DNA of 64,000 nucleotides from NCBI RefSeq assembly GCF_017876155.1, contig NZ_JAGINP010000037.1, positions 1 to 64,000 on the forward strand. Direction: 5' to 3'. Shown in pieces: positions 35,106 to 44,670 of this stretch. This stretch comes from Azospirillum rugosum (GTDB lineage Bacteria > Pseudomonadota > Alphaproteobacteria > Azospirillales > Azospirillaceae). Each line of letters starts with the position of its first letter. The first letter of the stretch is position 1. The notes below the pieces were generated by a model. That model saw only the letters and a list, made by a program, of their open reading frames with translations, searched no databases and was not told the origin of the DNA. The position numbers and the translations under genes are program-made.

Positions 35106-36566
35106 TCAGTTGGCCGGGCCGAGGAACACCGACTTGTAGGCGTCCTTGTCCCCGTTGGCGGTGTCGGTCAGCTGGAAAGTCAGCGGGGTCGACGCGGCGG
35201 TGACGGAGGCGCGGGGGGCGGTGACGTAGACCCGGTAGGTGGCCACGCTGTCCGGCGACGCGGAGATGTGGCTGGTGTGCTCGCCCGTCTCGGCCTCGTT
35301 CTCGCCCACCACCTTCACCTCGGCGCCGGGGACGCCGCCGGCGACCAGCGCGTAGGCGCGGTTCTGGCGGGTCTTGTTGGCGACCTTGAAGGTGTAGGCG
35401 TTGCGGATCGCGCCGTCCTGCAGCGTCACGAACAGCGGCGCGCGGTCGCGCTGCACGGAGATGTCCAGCCGCGGGCGCAGGGCGTAGGTCCAGCCCATGG
35501 CCCCGGCGATGACCAGCATCAGCAGGCTGTAGACGATGGTGCGCGGGCGCAGGAAGCGCCAGAGGTAAGGCTTGCCCAGCGCGCGGCTCTCCTGCGCGGC
35601 GAGGCTGTCGAAGCGGATCAGGCCGGTGGGCAGATTCTGGCTGACCATGATGCCGTCGCAGGCGTCGGCGCACAGGCCGCAGTTGATGCAGTCCGCCTGC
35701 TCGCCCGTGCGGATGTCCACGCCGACCGGGCAGACCTGCACGCACTGGCCGCAGTCGATGCAGTCGCCGAAGCCCTGGCCCCGCCGCTCGTCCCAGCTCT
35801 GGGACTTGCGCTTCGGGCCGCGCCGGTCGCCGCGCATGGTGTCGTAGGTGACGACGAGGCTGTGCTCGTCCAGCATGGCGGTCTGGATGCGCGGCCACGG
35901 GCACATGTAGTAGCACATCTGCTCGCGCGTCCAGCCGGCCATCACGTAGGTCATGCCGGCGAACAGCAGGAAGAAGCCCGCCGCCTCGTAGGTGGCGTCG
36001 AAGGTCAGCAGGTCCACCGCGAGCCGCGGCGCGTCGGTGAAGTAGGCGACGAAGCCGAAGCCGGTGACCGCGCTCAGCGCCAGCCAGCCGGCGTGCTTGC
36101 CGGCCTTGCGCAGGACCTTCCGGGTGGTCCAGGGCGCCTTGTCCATGCGGATGCGCTCCGCCCGGTCGCCTTCGAAGAAGCGCTCGATCTGCACGAACAG
36201 GTCGGTCCACACCGTCTGCGGGCAGGCGAAGCCGCACCAGACGCGCCCGGCCAGCGACGTCGCCAGGAACAGGCCCAGCGAGGCGATGATCAGGATGCCG
36301 GTCAGGTAGTAGATTTCCTGCGGCCAGATCTCCACCCAGAAGACGAAGAAGCGCGGGGCCGTCAGGTCGAGCAGAACCGCCTGGGCCGGCGCGTCGGGGC
36401 CGCGTTCCCAGCGGATCCACGGCGCGATGAAGAAGATCGCCAGCAGGACCCAGATCGCGATCGTCTTCAGTCGCCGGTAGCGGCCGGAGACGGCCTTGGG
36501 ATGGATCGTCTTGTGGTCTTCGTACAGCTTGACTTTCGCCGGCGTGGCTAGGCTTCCGTCGGGCAT
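35106..36566 (-). CDS. ccoG: Cytochrome oxidase accessory protein CcoG (FixG/RdxA)
   Basis: 486 residues. Several membrane segments in the N-terminal half are followed by a double 4Fe-4S ferredoxin domain with CIDCGQCVQVCP and CINCGLCADACD, then a C-terminal Ig-like FixG domain. CcoG reduces copper for the maturation of cbb3-type oxidase. The ATG at 36566 is preceded by CGGAG, and a FNR/FixK box lies 67 bp upstream. ccoN-O-P are not in the window. It leads the mog gene. Confidence 0.95.
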   Translation of the reverse strand: MPDGSLATPAKVKLYEDHKTIHPKAVSGRYRRLKTIAIWVLLAIFFIAPWIRWERGPDAPAQAVLLDLTAPRFFVFWVEIWPQEIYYLTGILIIASLGLFLATSLAGRVWCGFACPQTVWTDLFVQIERFFEGDRAERIRMDKAPWTTRKVLRKAGKHAGWLALSAVTGFGFVAYFTDAPRLAVDLLTFDATYEAAGFFLLFAGMTYVMAGWTREQMCYYMCPWPRIQTAMLDEHSLVVTYDTMRGDRRGPKRKSQSWDERRGQGFGDCIDCGQCVQVCPVGVDIRTGEQADCINCGLCADACDGIMVSQNLPTGLIRFDSLAAQESRALGKPYLWRFLRPRTIVYSLLMLVIAGAMGWTYALRPRLDISVQRDRAPLFVTLQDGAIRNAYTFKVANKTRQNRAYALVAGGVPGAEVKVVGENEAETGEHTSHISASPDSVATYRVYVTAPRASVTAASTPLTFQLTDTANGDKDAYKSVFLGPAN

Positions 36567-36632
36567 ATCGCGCGCCTTGGCTCCGAATGGGATCGCAGGA
36601 CGGCACAATAGGCGACGCGGTCCCGTTTCCCC

Positions 36633-36646
36633 TTGATCACGGTCAA
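36633..36646. promoter_or_regulatory. FNR/FixK-type box before ccoG
   Basis: TTGATCACGGTCAA: a left half TTGAT and right half GTCAA around CACG, one base from the FNR palindrome TTGAT-N4-ATCAA. Distance to the ccoG ATG is 67 bp, the same as for the box before nnrS, and is suitable for activation. Confidence 0.8.
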
Positions 36647-36799
36647 TCCATCCGTGCCCGGGACGCGATGGGGACATCCCTTTGGGAGTACAAGGTCTTT
36701 TCCGCGGCGCGGCTGCCCGCCCGAACTGGGCGAAGGTAATACTTCGCCTGGAAGCCGGGCTCAAGGTCGTTTTCGCAGTGCAAAAATCCCCCGGCCTGT

Positions 36800-37225
36800 T
36801 TAGACCGCGGCAACCAACGCCGCGTAGCGCGCGCCCTTGCCCAGCGTCACCAGCAGCAGGAACAGCCGGAAGTCCACCCGCAGGATGCCGGCGACCAGCG
36901 TCAACGGGTCGCCGAGCACCGGCATCCAGGCCAGAAGCAGCGACCACACGCCGAAGCGCTGGTACCAGCGGGTCGCGCGGTCGACCATCGCCGGCTTGAT
37001 CGGGAACCAGCGCCGGTCCTGAAAATGCATCAGGTAGCGGCCGATCGCCCAGTTGACCACGGAGCCCAGCACGTTCCCCGCCGTCGCCACCAGCAGCAGT
37101 GCCAGATGGTCGTAGGCGCCCGACGCGTGCATGCCGGCGAGAAGAAGCTCCGACTGGGCCGGAAAGATCGTCGCGGCGAGGAGAGCGGTCATGAAGAGAC
37201 CGCCGTAGGCGGCGATGTCGGTCAT
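36800..37225 (-). CDS. YqaA/DedA-like small membrane protein
   Basis: 141 residues with about four membrane segments. The family signature is visible in GNVLGSVVNWAIGRY and WMPVLGDPLTLVAGILR, typical of the VTT/YqaA branch of DedA proteins, thought to affect lipid or membrane homeostasis. Start at 37225. About 230 bp separate it from ccoG. Another, larger VTT protein lies at 44.7 kb. Confidence 0.85.
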   Translation of the reverse strand: MTDIAAYGGLFMTALLAATIFPAQSELLLAGMHASGAYDHLALLLVATAGNVLGSVVNWAIGRYLMHFQDRRWFPIKPAMVDRATRWYQRFGVWSLLLAWMPVLGDPLTLVAGILRVDFRLFLLLVTLGKGARYAALVAAV

Positions 37226-37412
37226 CGGCGGAGGCCTGCCTTTCCCGTTGCGGCGGACGCGAACGTTAGAACATGGGGAGGCTGCGTCCGATCCACGAGG
37301 ATGCGCCGATCCGTTCGCTGGAGCATGGGCGCTGCCGTGGAATTGGTGTATTGTTCCCGCAACCAGCCCGTGCCCGGTGCGGGCCGGGTCGCGATGCGGG
37401 GAGGATGCGCGT

Positions 37413-40046
37413 ATGGCGGGTGCCGGTCTGGCCCGCTTCGATGCCGAAGGATGTCTGGTCTGGGCGAACCCGGCCTTTCGCGCCGCCCTTCCCTGGGCTT
37501 CGGGGGCAAGCCTGCGCGCCTTGCTCTCCGGTGTGGCGCCCCCGGACTCGGTCGAGCGGCTGGCGTCCGGCGGGACGGTCGCGGTCACCGCCGTCGACGG
37601 GCGCCGGCTGACGCTCGCCGCCGCAGAGGGGGAGGAGGGGGAGACGCTTCTCACCCTGGTCGAGGCCGGAGCGGACCGGGAGGCCTCGCCGGACCTGTCG
37701 GCCAACCGCGCGACCTTTCAAACCGTCTTCGACGCCATGTCCGACGCGGTCTGCGCCTTCGACGCGCAGATGCGGCTGGTCGTCTGGAACCGCCGGTACG
37801 AGGAGCTGTTCCGGCTGCCGCCGGGCCTGGCGGTGCCGGGCTGTCCCATGGCGGAGCTGATCCGCTACACGGCCATGCGCGGGGATTACCAGCCGGCCGT
37901 CGCGGAGGAGGCCGACCTCCAGCGCATCGTCGCGGAACGGTTGGAGCTGTGCCTGCCGGCGGATCCGCTGTCCTACCGCCTGAACCGGGCCGACGGGCTG
38001 ATCCTCGACGTGCGCCATTCGCCGCTGCCGGGCGGCGGCTTCCTGCGCGTCTTCACGGACGTCACCGAACGCGCCCGCGCGGAGGAGGCGCAGGGCCAGA
38101 TCATGCAGACCATCGCCTTCCCGCTGGTGGTGACCCGGGTGGCCGACGGCGTCGTGCTGGCCGGCAACCATCCGGCGGCCGAATTGTTCGGCGTGCCTGT
38201 GGCCGAGGCGGTGGGGCGCGCCCGCGCCTACGACTATTACAGCGACCCGGTGGAGCGGGAGCGGCTGCTGGAGGCGTTGCGCAGCGGCGGCGGCCGGGTG
38301 GATGCCTTCGAGACGCGGATGCGCCGGGCCGACGGGAGCGAGATGTGGGTGATCGCTTCCGCGCGCCTGTTCCGCTACCAGGGCGAATCGGCCATGCTCG
38401 CCTGCGTGACCGACATCACCGCCCGCAAGCGCGCGGAGCAGGCGCTGGAGGCGCAATGGACGCAGACCAGCGCCGTCCTGAACGGGCTGAGCCAGGGCGT
38501 CATGGCCTTCGACCGCGACCTGCGGCTGGTCGCCTGGAACCGGCGGGCGCTGGAGCTGCTGTCGGTGGACGCGGCGTTCGCGCGCTTCCACCGGCCTTTC
38601 GCAGAGATCGCCCGCCATGTGGCGGAGCGCGGCGGGTACGGCAAGGGTGGCCTGGACGCGTTGGTGGAGGAGCGCGTGGCGCGGCTGCGCGCAGCCGGCG
38701 GCGAGCTGCGGGAGGAGCGGGTCCGCGCGGACGGGCTCGTCGTCGAAAGCCTGACCACGCCGCTGCCCGAAGGCGGCATCGTCACCACCTACACCGACGT
38801 GACGGAGCGCAAGCAGGCGGAGCATGAACTGGCCGCCAGCCGGGAGCTGTTCGAACTGGCGATCCGCGCGGCGCGGGAGGGCATCTCCCAGTGGGACCTG
38901 CGCACGAACGAGCTGTGGTTCTCACCGCAATGGTGGGGCCTGCTCGGCTACGGCGAGGAGGAGATGTCCAACACGTTTGCCCGCTGGACGGCGCTGATCC
39001 TGCCGGAGGACCGGGAGGCCATGCTCCGTCTCGTGGACGAGTTCGCGGCCGGAACGCGGGAGGAATGCCAGCTCCTGCAACGCTACCGGCACAAGGACGG
39101 GCATGTCGTCCACCTCTTCACCCGCGCGATCCGCGTGGTGGATTCGGACGGCCGGGCCTTCCGCATCGTCGGCTCGCACACCGACGTCACGGAACGTGTC
39201 CGCGCCGAGGAGCAGGCCCACGCCGCGCGTGAGGAGGCGGAATCGGCGCTGCGCAACCTGAAGGAGGCGCAGGCCCATCTGGTCCAGTCGGAGAAGATGG
39301 CGGCGCTCGGTTCCCTGGTCGCCGGCGTCGCGCACGAGATCAACACGCCCGTGGGCATCGCGCTGACCGGCGCGTCCCTGCTGTCGGAACGCATCCGGCT
39401 GATCCGCCGCGATTTCGAAGCCGGGCAGATCCGCAAGCCGGACTTCGCCGACTTCCTGGACACGGCGAGCGAGGCGACGCAGCTGATGCTGCTGAACATC
39501 GACCGGGCCGCCCAGCTGATCCAGAGCTTCAAGCAGATCGCCGTGGATCAGGCGAGCGAGGAGCGGCGGGTCTTCGACCTGCGCGACTACATCCACGAGA
39601 TCCTGCGCAGCCTCGGCGTCCGCATCAAGCGGGCGGCGCACACGGTGATCGTCGACTGCCCGGACGACCTGCTGATCGACGGGTATCCGGGGGCGGTCAG
39701 CCAGGTGCTGACCAATTTCGTGATGAACTCGATCATCCACGGCTTCGCCCCGGGCCAGCACGGAACGCTGCGCGTCACCGTGCGCAGCGTCGGCGAGGAC
39801 GAGGTGGAGCTGGTCTACGCCGACGACGGCCGCGGCATCCCGCCGGACCTGCACGGCCGAATCTTCGACCCCTTCTTCACGACCAACCGCGGGTCTGGGG
39901 GCAGCGGGCTCGGCCTCAACATCGTCTACAACATCGCGACCCGGACGCTGAAGGGGCGCATCGCGCTGGACAGCGTCCCCGGCCAGGGCACCACCTTCAC
40001 CCTGCGCTTCCCCCGCGTCGCCCCGGCGGAACTGGTGGTGGCGTGA
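37413..40046 (+). CDS. Multi-PAS sensor histidine kinase
   Basis: 877 residues, no membrane segments evident, so probably cytoplasmic. Up to five PAS units precede the kinase: an N-terminal one, two PAS_7-like ones opening with DAMSDAVCAFD and LSQGVMAFDRD, a middle one (PLVVTRVADG) and a PAS_3-like one (ISQWDLRTNELWFSPQWWG). The kinase has the H-box VAGVAHEINTP, N-box FVMNSIIHGF, G1 DDGRGIP and G2 GSGLGLNI. Start at 37413 with GGGGAGG. No response regulator is adjacent. Ligand or signal unknown. Confidence 0.92.
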   Translation: MAGAGLARFDAEGCLVWANPAFRAALPWASGASLRALLSGVAPPDSVERLASGGTVAVTAVDGRRLTLAAAEGEEGETLLTLVEAGADREASPDLSANRATFQTVFDAMSDAVCAFDAQMRLVVWNRRYEELFRLPPGLAVPGCPMAELIRYTAMRGDYQPAVAEEADLQRIVAERLELCLPADPLSYRLNRADGLILDVRHSPLPGGGFLRVFTDVTERARAEEAQGQIMQTIAFPLVVTRVADGVVLAGNHPAAELFGVPVAEAVGRARAYDYYSDPVERERLLEALRSGGGRVDAFETRMRRADGSEMWVIASARLFRYQGESAMLACVTDITARKRAEQALEAQWTQTSAVLNGLSQGVMAFDRDLRLVAWNRRALELLSVDAAFARFHRPFAEIARHVAERGGYGKGGLDALVEERVARLRAAGGELREERVRADGLVVESLTTPLPEGGIVTTYTDVTERKQAEHELAASRELFELAIRAAREGISQWDLRTNELWFSPQWWGLLGYGEEEMSNTFARWTALILPEDREAMLRLVDEFAAGTREECQLLQRYRHKDGHVVHLFTRAIRVVDSDGRAFRIVGSHTDVTERVRAEEQAHAAREEAESALRNLKEAQAHLVQSEKMAALGSLVAGVAHEINTPVGIALTGASLLSERIRLIRRDFEAGQIRKPDFADFLDTASEATQLMLLNIDRAAQLIQSFKQIAVDQASEERRVFDLRDYIHEILRSLGVRIKRAAHTVIVDCPDDLLIDGYPGAVSQVLTNFVMNSIIHGFAPGQHGTLRVTVRSVGEDEVELVYADDGRGIPPDLHGRIFDPFFTTNRGSGGSGLGLNIVYNIATRTLKGRIALDSVPGQGTTFTLRFPRVAPAELVVA

Positions 40047-40062
40047 GGGGAGGGGTTGCTTT

Positions 40063-40170
40063 GGGCCCCCACCCAACCCTCCCCCACCTTCGGCGGGGGA
40101 GGGCTTTTAGGGACGAGCGGCGGCAGTCCCATCCCTCGCCGAAGGTGGGGGAGGGTTAGGGTGGGGGCCC
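40063..40170. repeat. Long inverted palindromic element, copy B
   Basis: Left arm 40063-40094 and right arm 40138-40170 are reverse complements with one single-base gap over 32-33 nt. It is a relative of the CCCTCCC-type family. It occupies the gap between convergent histidine kinase and pyk genes. Confidence 0.85.
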
Positions 40171-40186
40171 AGTGCGACGATTTCCC

Positions 40187-41629
40187 TCAATCCGCCCCCA
40201 CCCAGGCGATCCGCAGGATGTTGGTGTTGCCGGGGGTGCCGAAGGGCACGCCGGCTGTGATGACCAGCCGCTGGCCTTCCACCGCCAGCCCGTCCTCGTG
40301 GGCGCAGCGGGCGGCCTTCTGGACCATCTCGCTGAAGTTGGCGACGTCCGCCGAATGGACGCTGTGGACGCCGTAGGCCAGTTGCAGGCGGCGCGCCGTC
40401 TCCAGGCTGGAGGTCAGGCACATGATCGGCACCTCCGGCCGCTCGCGGGCCGCGCGCAGCGTGGTGGAGCCGCTGGTCGTGTAGGTGACGATGGCGGCCG
40501 CCTGGATGGTGTGGGCGACCTGCCGCGCCGCCGCGGTGATGGCGTCGGCGGCGGTGTGCTGCGGGTCCGGATGCTGGGCGTCCATGATGGTGCGGTAGAG
40601 CGGGTCCTGCTCCACGCGCCGGGCGATGCGGTCCATCATCGACACCGCCTCGATGGGGTAGCTGCCGGACGCCGTCTCGGCCGACAGCATCACCGCGTCC
40701 GCCCCGTCATAGACCGCGGTGGCGACGTCCGACGCCTCGGCGCGGGTGGGGGCGGGGGCGCCGATCATCGACTCCAGCATCTGCGTCGCCACGATCACCG
40801 GCTTGCCGGCGCGCCGCGACTCGCGAACGATGCGCTTCTGGATGGAGGGCACGTCCTCCGCCGGCAGCTCCACGCCCAGGTCGCCGCGGGCGACCATCAC
40901 GCCGTCCGACAGCTCGATGATCTGGTCGAGGTGCTGGATGGCCTGCGGCTTCTCCATCTTGGACATCAGCGCGGCGCGGCCGGCGATCAGCTTGCGCGCC
41001 TCCGCCACGTCGTCCGGACGCTGCACGAAGGAGAGCGCCACCCAGTCCACGCCCTGGTCCAGCGCGAAGGCCAGGTCCTCATGGTCCTTCTCGGTCAGCG
41101 GCGACAGCGGCAGCACCACGCCCGGCACGTTCACGCCCTTGCGGTCGGACAGGCGCGTTCCGGACACCACGACGCAGTCCGCATGGTCCGGGCTGCAATC
41201 CAGCACGCGCAGCCGCACCTTGCCGTCGTCCACCAGAAGCTCGGACTCGGGCTCCAGCGCGGCGAAGATCTCCGGGTGGGGCAGGCCGACGCGGGTCGCG
41301 TCGCCGGGCGCGGTCGACAGGTCCAGGCGAATGCGGTGGCCGGCGCCGACGGTCACCGGGCCGGCGGCGAAGGTGCCCAGCCGCAGCTTCGGACCCTGGA
41401 GGTCGGCCATGACCGCGATGGGGTGGTCCAGCTCCGCCTCCAGCGCGCGGATGGCGGCGAGGCGCCGCCCGTGGTCCTCGTGCGTGCCGTGGCTGAAGTT
41501 CAGGCGGAACACGTCCACGCCGGCCTCGAACAGGCTGCGGATCATCTCCGGCGAGGAGGACGCCGGCCCCAGCGTGGCCACGACCTTGGTCAAGCGGAAG
41601 CGTCGAACGGGGCTGCCTGTGCGGATCAT
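40187..41629 (-). CDS. pyk: Pyruvate kinase
   Basis: 480 residues, normal for the family. Catalytic motifs include [25 protein letters not shown], the Lys motif [26 protein letters not shown] and MLESMI. It converts PEP and ADP to pyruvate and ATP. Start at 41629 (MIRTGSP), with GAAGG upstream; the open frame extends further without a good site. Divergent from the ribosomal operon, with 310 bp between. Confidence 0.97.
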   Translation of the reverse strand: MIRTGSPVRRFRLTKVVATLGPASSSPEMIRSLFEAGVDVFRLNFSHGTHEDHGRRLAAIRALEAELDHPIAVMADLQGPKLRLGTFAAGPVTVGAGHRIRLDLSTAPGDATRVGLPHPEIFAALEPESELLVDDGKVRLRVLDCSPDHADCVVVSGTRLSDRKGVNVPGVVLPLSPLTEKDHEDLAFALDQGVDWVALSFVQRPDDVAEARKLIAGRAALMSKMEKPQAIQHLDQIIELSDGVMVARGDLGVELPAEDVPSIQKRIVRESRRAGKPVIVATQMLESMIGAPAPTRAEASDVATAVYDGADAVMLSAETASGSYPIEAVSMMDRIARRVEQDPLYRTIMDAQHPDPQHTAADAITAAARQVAHTIQAAAIVTYTTSGSTTLRAARERPEVPIMCLTSSLETARRLQLAYGVHSVHSADVANFSEMVQKAARCAHEDGLAVEGQRLVITAGVPFGTPGNTNILRIAWVGAD

Positions 41630-41939
41630 CGGTCGTGCCTTCGGGATCGTGCCTGCGGAGGGGGCGGGATTCTCGTCGCGCTTGCGCATCTCAGAAGCTG
41701 CGGCGATGCTTGTCAACGGCGGGAAAGCCGCAGGCGTCGCGCAGGCCGCGCGAATTGCGCCGGGCATGCTGAATCGCCTTGACAAGAATTCGACTTTTTC
41801 TATATTCGGCCCCTCCCTGCCGCCCAGACGGGCCGGCGGGTATCTTTTGCGTCCCGAGGTCGGGTCCCCCGGCATTGGGAAACAATCGGTGTGTAGGCAG
41901 CCCACAAGGGTTGCCGTTGAGATATCGAGGAGAGCAGGC
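41630..41939. other. 310-bp intergenic region: pyk upstream and rpsM leader
   Basis: It contains no gene. The half next to pyk is GC-rich. The other half holds the rpsM promoter at 41779-41806 and a leader of about 125 nt with a stable hairpin at 41896-41915 (GGCAGCCC/GGGTTGCC, loop ACAA), followed by the GAGGAG ribosome site at 41927-41932. Confidence 0.75.
41779..41806 (+). promoter_or_regulatory. Sigma-70 promoter of the ribosomal alpha operon
   Basis: TTGACA (41779-41784), a 16-nt T-rich spacer, then TATATT (41801-41806). The -35 is a perfect match and the -10 matches five of six consensus positions. In this GC-rich DNA it is unusually strong. It explains how rpsM is transcribed apart from the spc operon. 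Confidence 0.85.
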
Positions 41940-42308
41940 GTGGCGCGTATCGCTGGCGTCAACATCCCCGCGCAGAAGCGCGTGGAGATCGGGTTGACCT
42001 ACATCCATGGCATTGGTCCGTTCAAGGCCAAGGAAATCTGCACGAAGCTGAGCATCCCGGCCGAGCGCCGCGTGAACCAGCTGACCGACGACGAGATCCT
42101 GAAGATCCGCGAGACCATCGACGCCGAATACCAGGTCGAAGGCGACCTGCGCCGTTCGGTCGCGATGAACATCAAGCGTCTGATGGACATGGCCTGCTAC
42201 CGCGGCCTGCGTCACCGCAAGGGCCTGCCGGTCCACGGCCAGCGCACCCACACGAACGCCCGCACCCGCAAGGGTCCGGCCAAGCCGATCGCCGGCAAGA
42301 AGAAGTAA
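41940..42308 (+). CDS. rpsM: 30S ribosomal protein S13
   Basis: 122 residues from a GTG ([10 protein letters not shown] read as [10 protein letters not shown]), with GAGGAG seven bases upstream. Full S13, including the Lys/Arg-rich C-terminal tail with [18 protein letters not shown] that reaches into the ribosomal head. First gene of the alpha operon, with no secY, adk or rpmJ upstream; pyk is divergent instead. Confidence 0.98.
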   Translation: MARIAGVNIPAQKRVEIGLTYIHGIGPFKAKEICTKLSIPAERRVNQLTDDEILKIRETIDAEYQVEGDLRRSVAMNIKRLMDMACYRGLRHRKGLPVHGQRTHTNARTRKGPAKPIAGKKK

Positions 42309-42323
42309 GAGGACGAACCAACC

Positions 42324-42722
42324 ATGGCTAAGCCCTCCGCCGCTTCGCAGCGTCTTCGCCGTCGTGAGCGCAAGAACATCACCGCCGGCGTCGCCCACGT
42401 GAACGCCTCCTTCAACAACACGATGATCACCATCACCGACGCGCAGGGCAACACCATTGCCTGGTCGTCGTCGGGCACGATGGGCTTCAAGGGCTCGCGC
42501 AAGTCGACGCCCTACGCCGCCCAGGTGGCTGCCGAGGACGCCGGCCGCAAGGCTCAGGAGCACGGCATGAAGACCCTCGAGGTCGAGGTGAAGGGTCCGG
42601 GTTCGGGCCGTGAGTCGGCCCTGCGCGCCCTGCAGTCGATCGGCTTCCAGATCACCTCGATCCGCGACGTCACGCCGATTCCGCACAACGGCGTCCGTCC
42701 GCCGAAGAAGCGTCGCGTCTAA
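42324..42722 (+). CDS. rpsK: 30S ribosomal protein S11
   Basis: 132 residues, typical S11 with the [13 protein letters not shown] and [13 protein letters not shown] segments and the basic KKRRV C terminus. It lies in the platform of the small subunit. GAGGA precedes the ATG; 15 nt after rpsM. rpsD (S4), which follows in enterobacteria, is absent, as is usual in alphaproteobacteria. Confidence 0.98.
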   Translation: MAKPSAASQRLRRRERKNITAGVAHVNASFNNTMITITDAQGNTIAWSSSGTMGFKGSRKSTPYAAQVAAEDAGRKAQEHGMKTLEVEVKGPGSGRESALRALQSIGFQITSIRDVTPIPHNGVRPPKKRRV

Positions 42723-42756
42723 GCATTCTGTTCACTCCGCACCCGCGGGGACCCAC

Positions 42757-42839
42757 CGTTCCGGGACAGGCGCCGCAGCCATCGCGGCGCCATCGGATGG
42801 GAACGGTCGGTCGCCGCGGGCCTGCGTCCAACCGATGGC
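42757..42839 (+). repeat. Structured rpsK-rpoA intergenic region
   Basis: Hairpin 42769-42776 with 42784-42791 (perfect 8 bp, GGCGCCGC/GCGGCGCC). Outer pairings are also possible: CCGTTCC at 42757-42763 with GGAACGG near 42799, and CCATCGG at 42790-42796 with CCGATGG at 42833-42839. These compete with each other. Confidence 0.5.
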
Positions 42840-42846
42840 ATGAGGT

Positions 42847-43872
42847 ATGACTGTGGCTCTTCAGAAGAACTGGCAGGAACTGATCAAGCCGAACAAGCTG
42901 GACATCCAGCCCGGCGACGACGCCGACCGCACGGCCACCGTGGTGGCTGAGCCGCTGGAGCGCGGCTTCGGCCTGACGCTCGGCAACGCGCTGCGCCGCG
43001 TTCTGCTGTCCTCGCTTCAGGGTGCGGCCGTGACGTCGATCCACATCGACGGCGTGCTGCACGAGTTCTCCTCCATCCCCGGCGTGCGCGAGGACGTGAC
43101 CGACATCGTCCTCAACATCAAGTCGATGGGCCTGCGCATGGGCGGTGACGGCCCGAAGCGCATGCGCCTGCGCGCCGAAGGCCCGGGTGAGGTGAAGGCC
43201 GGCATGATCGAGACCGGTGCGGACATCCAGGTGATGGACCCGGATCTGGTCATCTGCACGCTGGACGCCGGCGCCCGCCTGAACATGGAACTGACGGTCG
43301 AGACCGGCAAGGGCTACGTCCCGGCCAGCCAGAACCGTCCCGAGGACGCGCCGATCGGCCTGATCCCGGTGGACGCCCTGTTCTCGCCGGTCCGCAAGGT
43401 GTCCTACAAGGTCGACAACGCCCGCGTCGGGCAGGTCACCGACTATGACCGCCTGTCGATGGTCGTCGAGACCAACGGCGCCGTGAAGCCGGACGACGCG
43501 GTGGCGCTCGCCGCCCGCATCCTCCAGGACCAGCTGCAGCTGTTCATCAACTTCGAGGAACCGACCCACGCGGTCGCCGAGGAGAAGCACGAGGAGGTTC
43601 CGTTCAACAAGAACCTGCTCCGCAAGGTGGACGAGCTGGAACTGTCGGTCCGTTCGGCCAACTGCCTGAAGAACGACAACATCGTCTACATCGGCGACCT
43701 GGTGCAGAAGACCGAGGCGGAGATGCTCCGCACCCCGAACTTCGGCCGCAAGTCGCTGAACGAGATCAAGGAAGTGCTGGCCCAGATGGGTCTGCACCTG
43801 GGTATGGAAATCCCGAACTGGCCGCCGGAGAACATCGAAGAGCTGGCCAAGCGTCTGGAAGAGCCGTACTAA
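42847..43872 (+). CDS. rpoA: RNA polymerase alpha subunit
   Basis: 341 residues: N-terminal assembly domain ([23 protein letters not shown], conserved dimer helix) to about residue 235 and the C-terminal UP-element/activator-binding domain ([30 protein letters not shown]). The GAGGT site touches the ATG at 42847, so the GTG two codons later (42853) is the better spaced start and may be the real one. Confidence 0.98.
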   Translation: MTVALQKNWQELIKPNKLDIQPGDDADRTATVVAEPLERGFGLTLGNALRRVLLSSLQGAAVTSIHIDGVLHEFSSIPGVREDVTDIVLNIKSMGLRMGGDGPKRMRLRAEGPGEVKAGMIETGADIQVMDPDLVICTLDAGARLNMELTVETGKGYVPASQNRPEDAPIGLIPVDALFSPVRKVSYKVDNARVGQVTDYDRLSMVVETNGAVKPDDAVALAARILQDQLQLFINFEEPTHAVAEEKHEEVPFNKNLLRKVDELELSVRSANCLKNDNIVYIGDLVQKTEAEMLRTPNFGRKSLNEIKEVLAQMGLHLGMEIPNWPPENIEELAKRLEEPY

Positions 43873-43887
43873 GTCTCGTCGTTTTTT

Positions 43888-43975
43888 GCCCCCTCCCTAA
43901 CCCTCCCCCGCCTTCGGCGAGGGAGGGGACCAATCTCCCTCTCCCGCGTGAGCGGGGGAGGGTCGGGGAGGGGGC
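43888..43975 (+). repeat. Three-way-junction palindromic element, copy C
   Basis: 88 nt with perfect 10-bp outer stem (43888-43897 with 43966-43975) and two internal hairpins, nearly the same sequence as copy A. Preceded by a T-run. It lies in the 218-bp gap between rpoA and rplQ, inside a ribosomal operon. Confidence 0.85.
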
Positions 43976-44090
43976 GCAAGTTCCCAGGGCCGCAACTGGC
44001 CCGCCCCGCGCCGTACCAACCATTGCGGATTGGGCGGCGGGGTTCACCACCGGCTCCCCGAGGGGGGCCACGCCATGAAGGAGGACCGTC

Positions 44091-44513
44091 ATGCGTCACG
44101 GCGTTTCCGGACGTAAGTTCAGCAAGACCAGCAGCCACCGCAAGGCCATGTTCTCGAACATGGCGAACGCGCTGATCAAGCACGAGCAGATCAAGACCAC
44201 CCTGCCGAAGGCCAAGGATCTGCGCCCGATCATCGAGCGCCTGATCACGCTCGGCAAGAAGGGCGGCCTCGCCAACCGCCGTCTCGCCTTCGCGCAGCTG
44301 CGCGACGACGCGATGGTGGCCAAGCTCTTCACCGTGCTGGCCGACCGCTACAAGGACCGCCAGGGCGGCTACTCCCGCGTCCTGAAGGCCGGCTTCCGCT
44401 ACGGCGACGCCGCCGCCATGGGCGTGATCGAGCTGGTCGACCGCGACGTCGACGCCAAGGGCCAGGACTCCGGCCCGGTGGAAGTCGCCGAGGAGACCGA
44501 GGCCGCGGCCTGA
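44091..44513 (+). CDS. rplQ: 50S ribosomal protein L17
   Basis: 140 residues. [20 protein letters not shown] and the [12 protein letters not shown] segment are diagnostic; the short acidic C-terminal tail ([11 protein letters not shown]) is common in alphaproteobacteria. GGAGG before the ATG. Last gene of the alpha operon, followed by a strong terminator. Confidence 0.98.
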   Translation: MRHGVSGRKFSKTSSHRKAMFSNMANALIKHEQIKTTLPKAKDLRPIIERLITLGKKGGLANRRLAFAQLRDDAMVAKLFTVLADRYKDRQGGYSRVLKAGFRYGDAAAMGVIELVDRDVDAKGQDSGPVEVAEETEAAA

Positions 44514-44588
44514 TCTCCGAGACCCGATGAAATCCCGTCGTTGCCATTGCCCCCGCGGCTTCGGCAACCGATATGGGTGATCGACCGG

Positions 44589-44623
44589 CCCTCCCTCCGG
44601 GTTCATTCCCGGGGGGAGGGTTT
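44589..44623 (+). terminator. Terminator of the ribosomal alpha operon
   Basis: A 13-bp stem (44589-44601 with 44608-44620, one G-T wobble), 6-nt loop, and TTT immediately after. About 75 bp past rplQ. Confidence 0.8.
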
Positions 44624-44670
44624 CCGGTGTCTGGGTTCCGTTACGGACGGGGGAGCGCCGCGCGCGCGGT

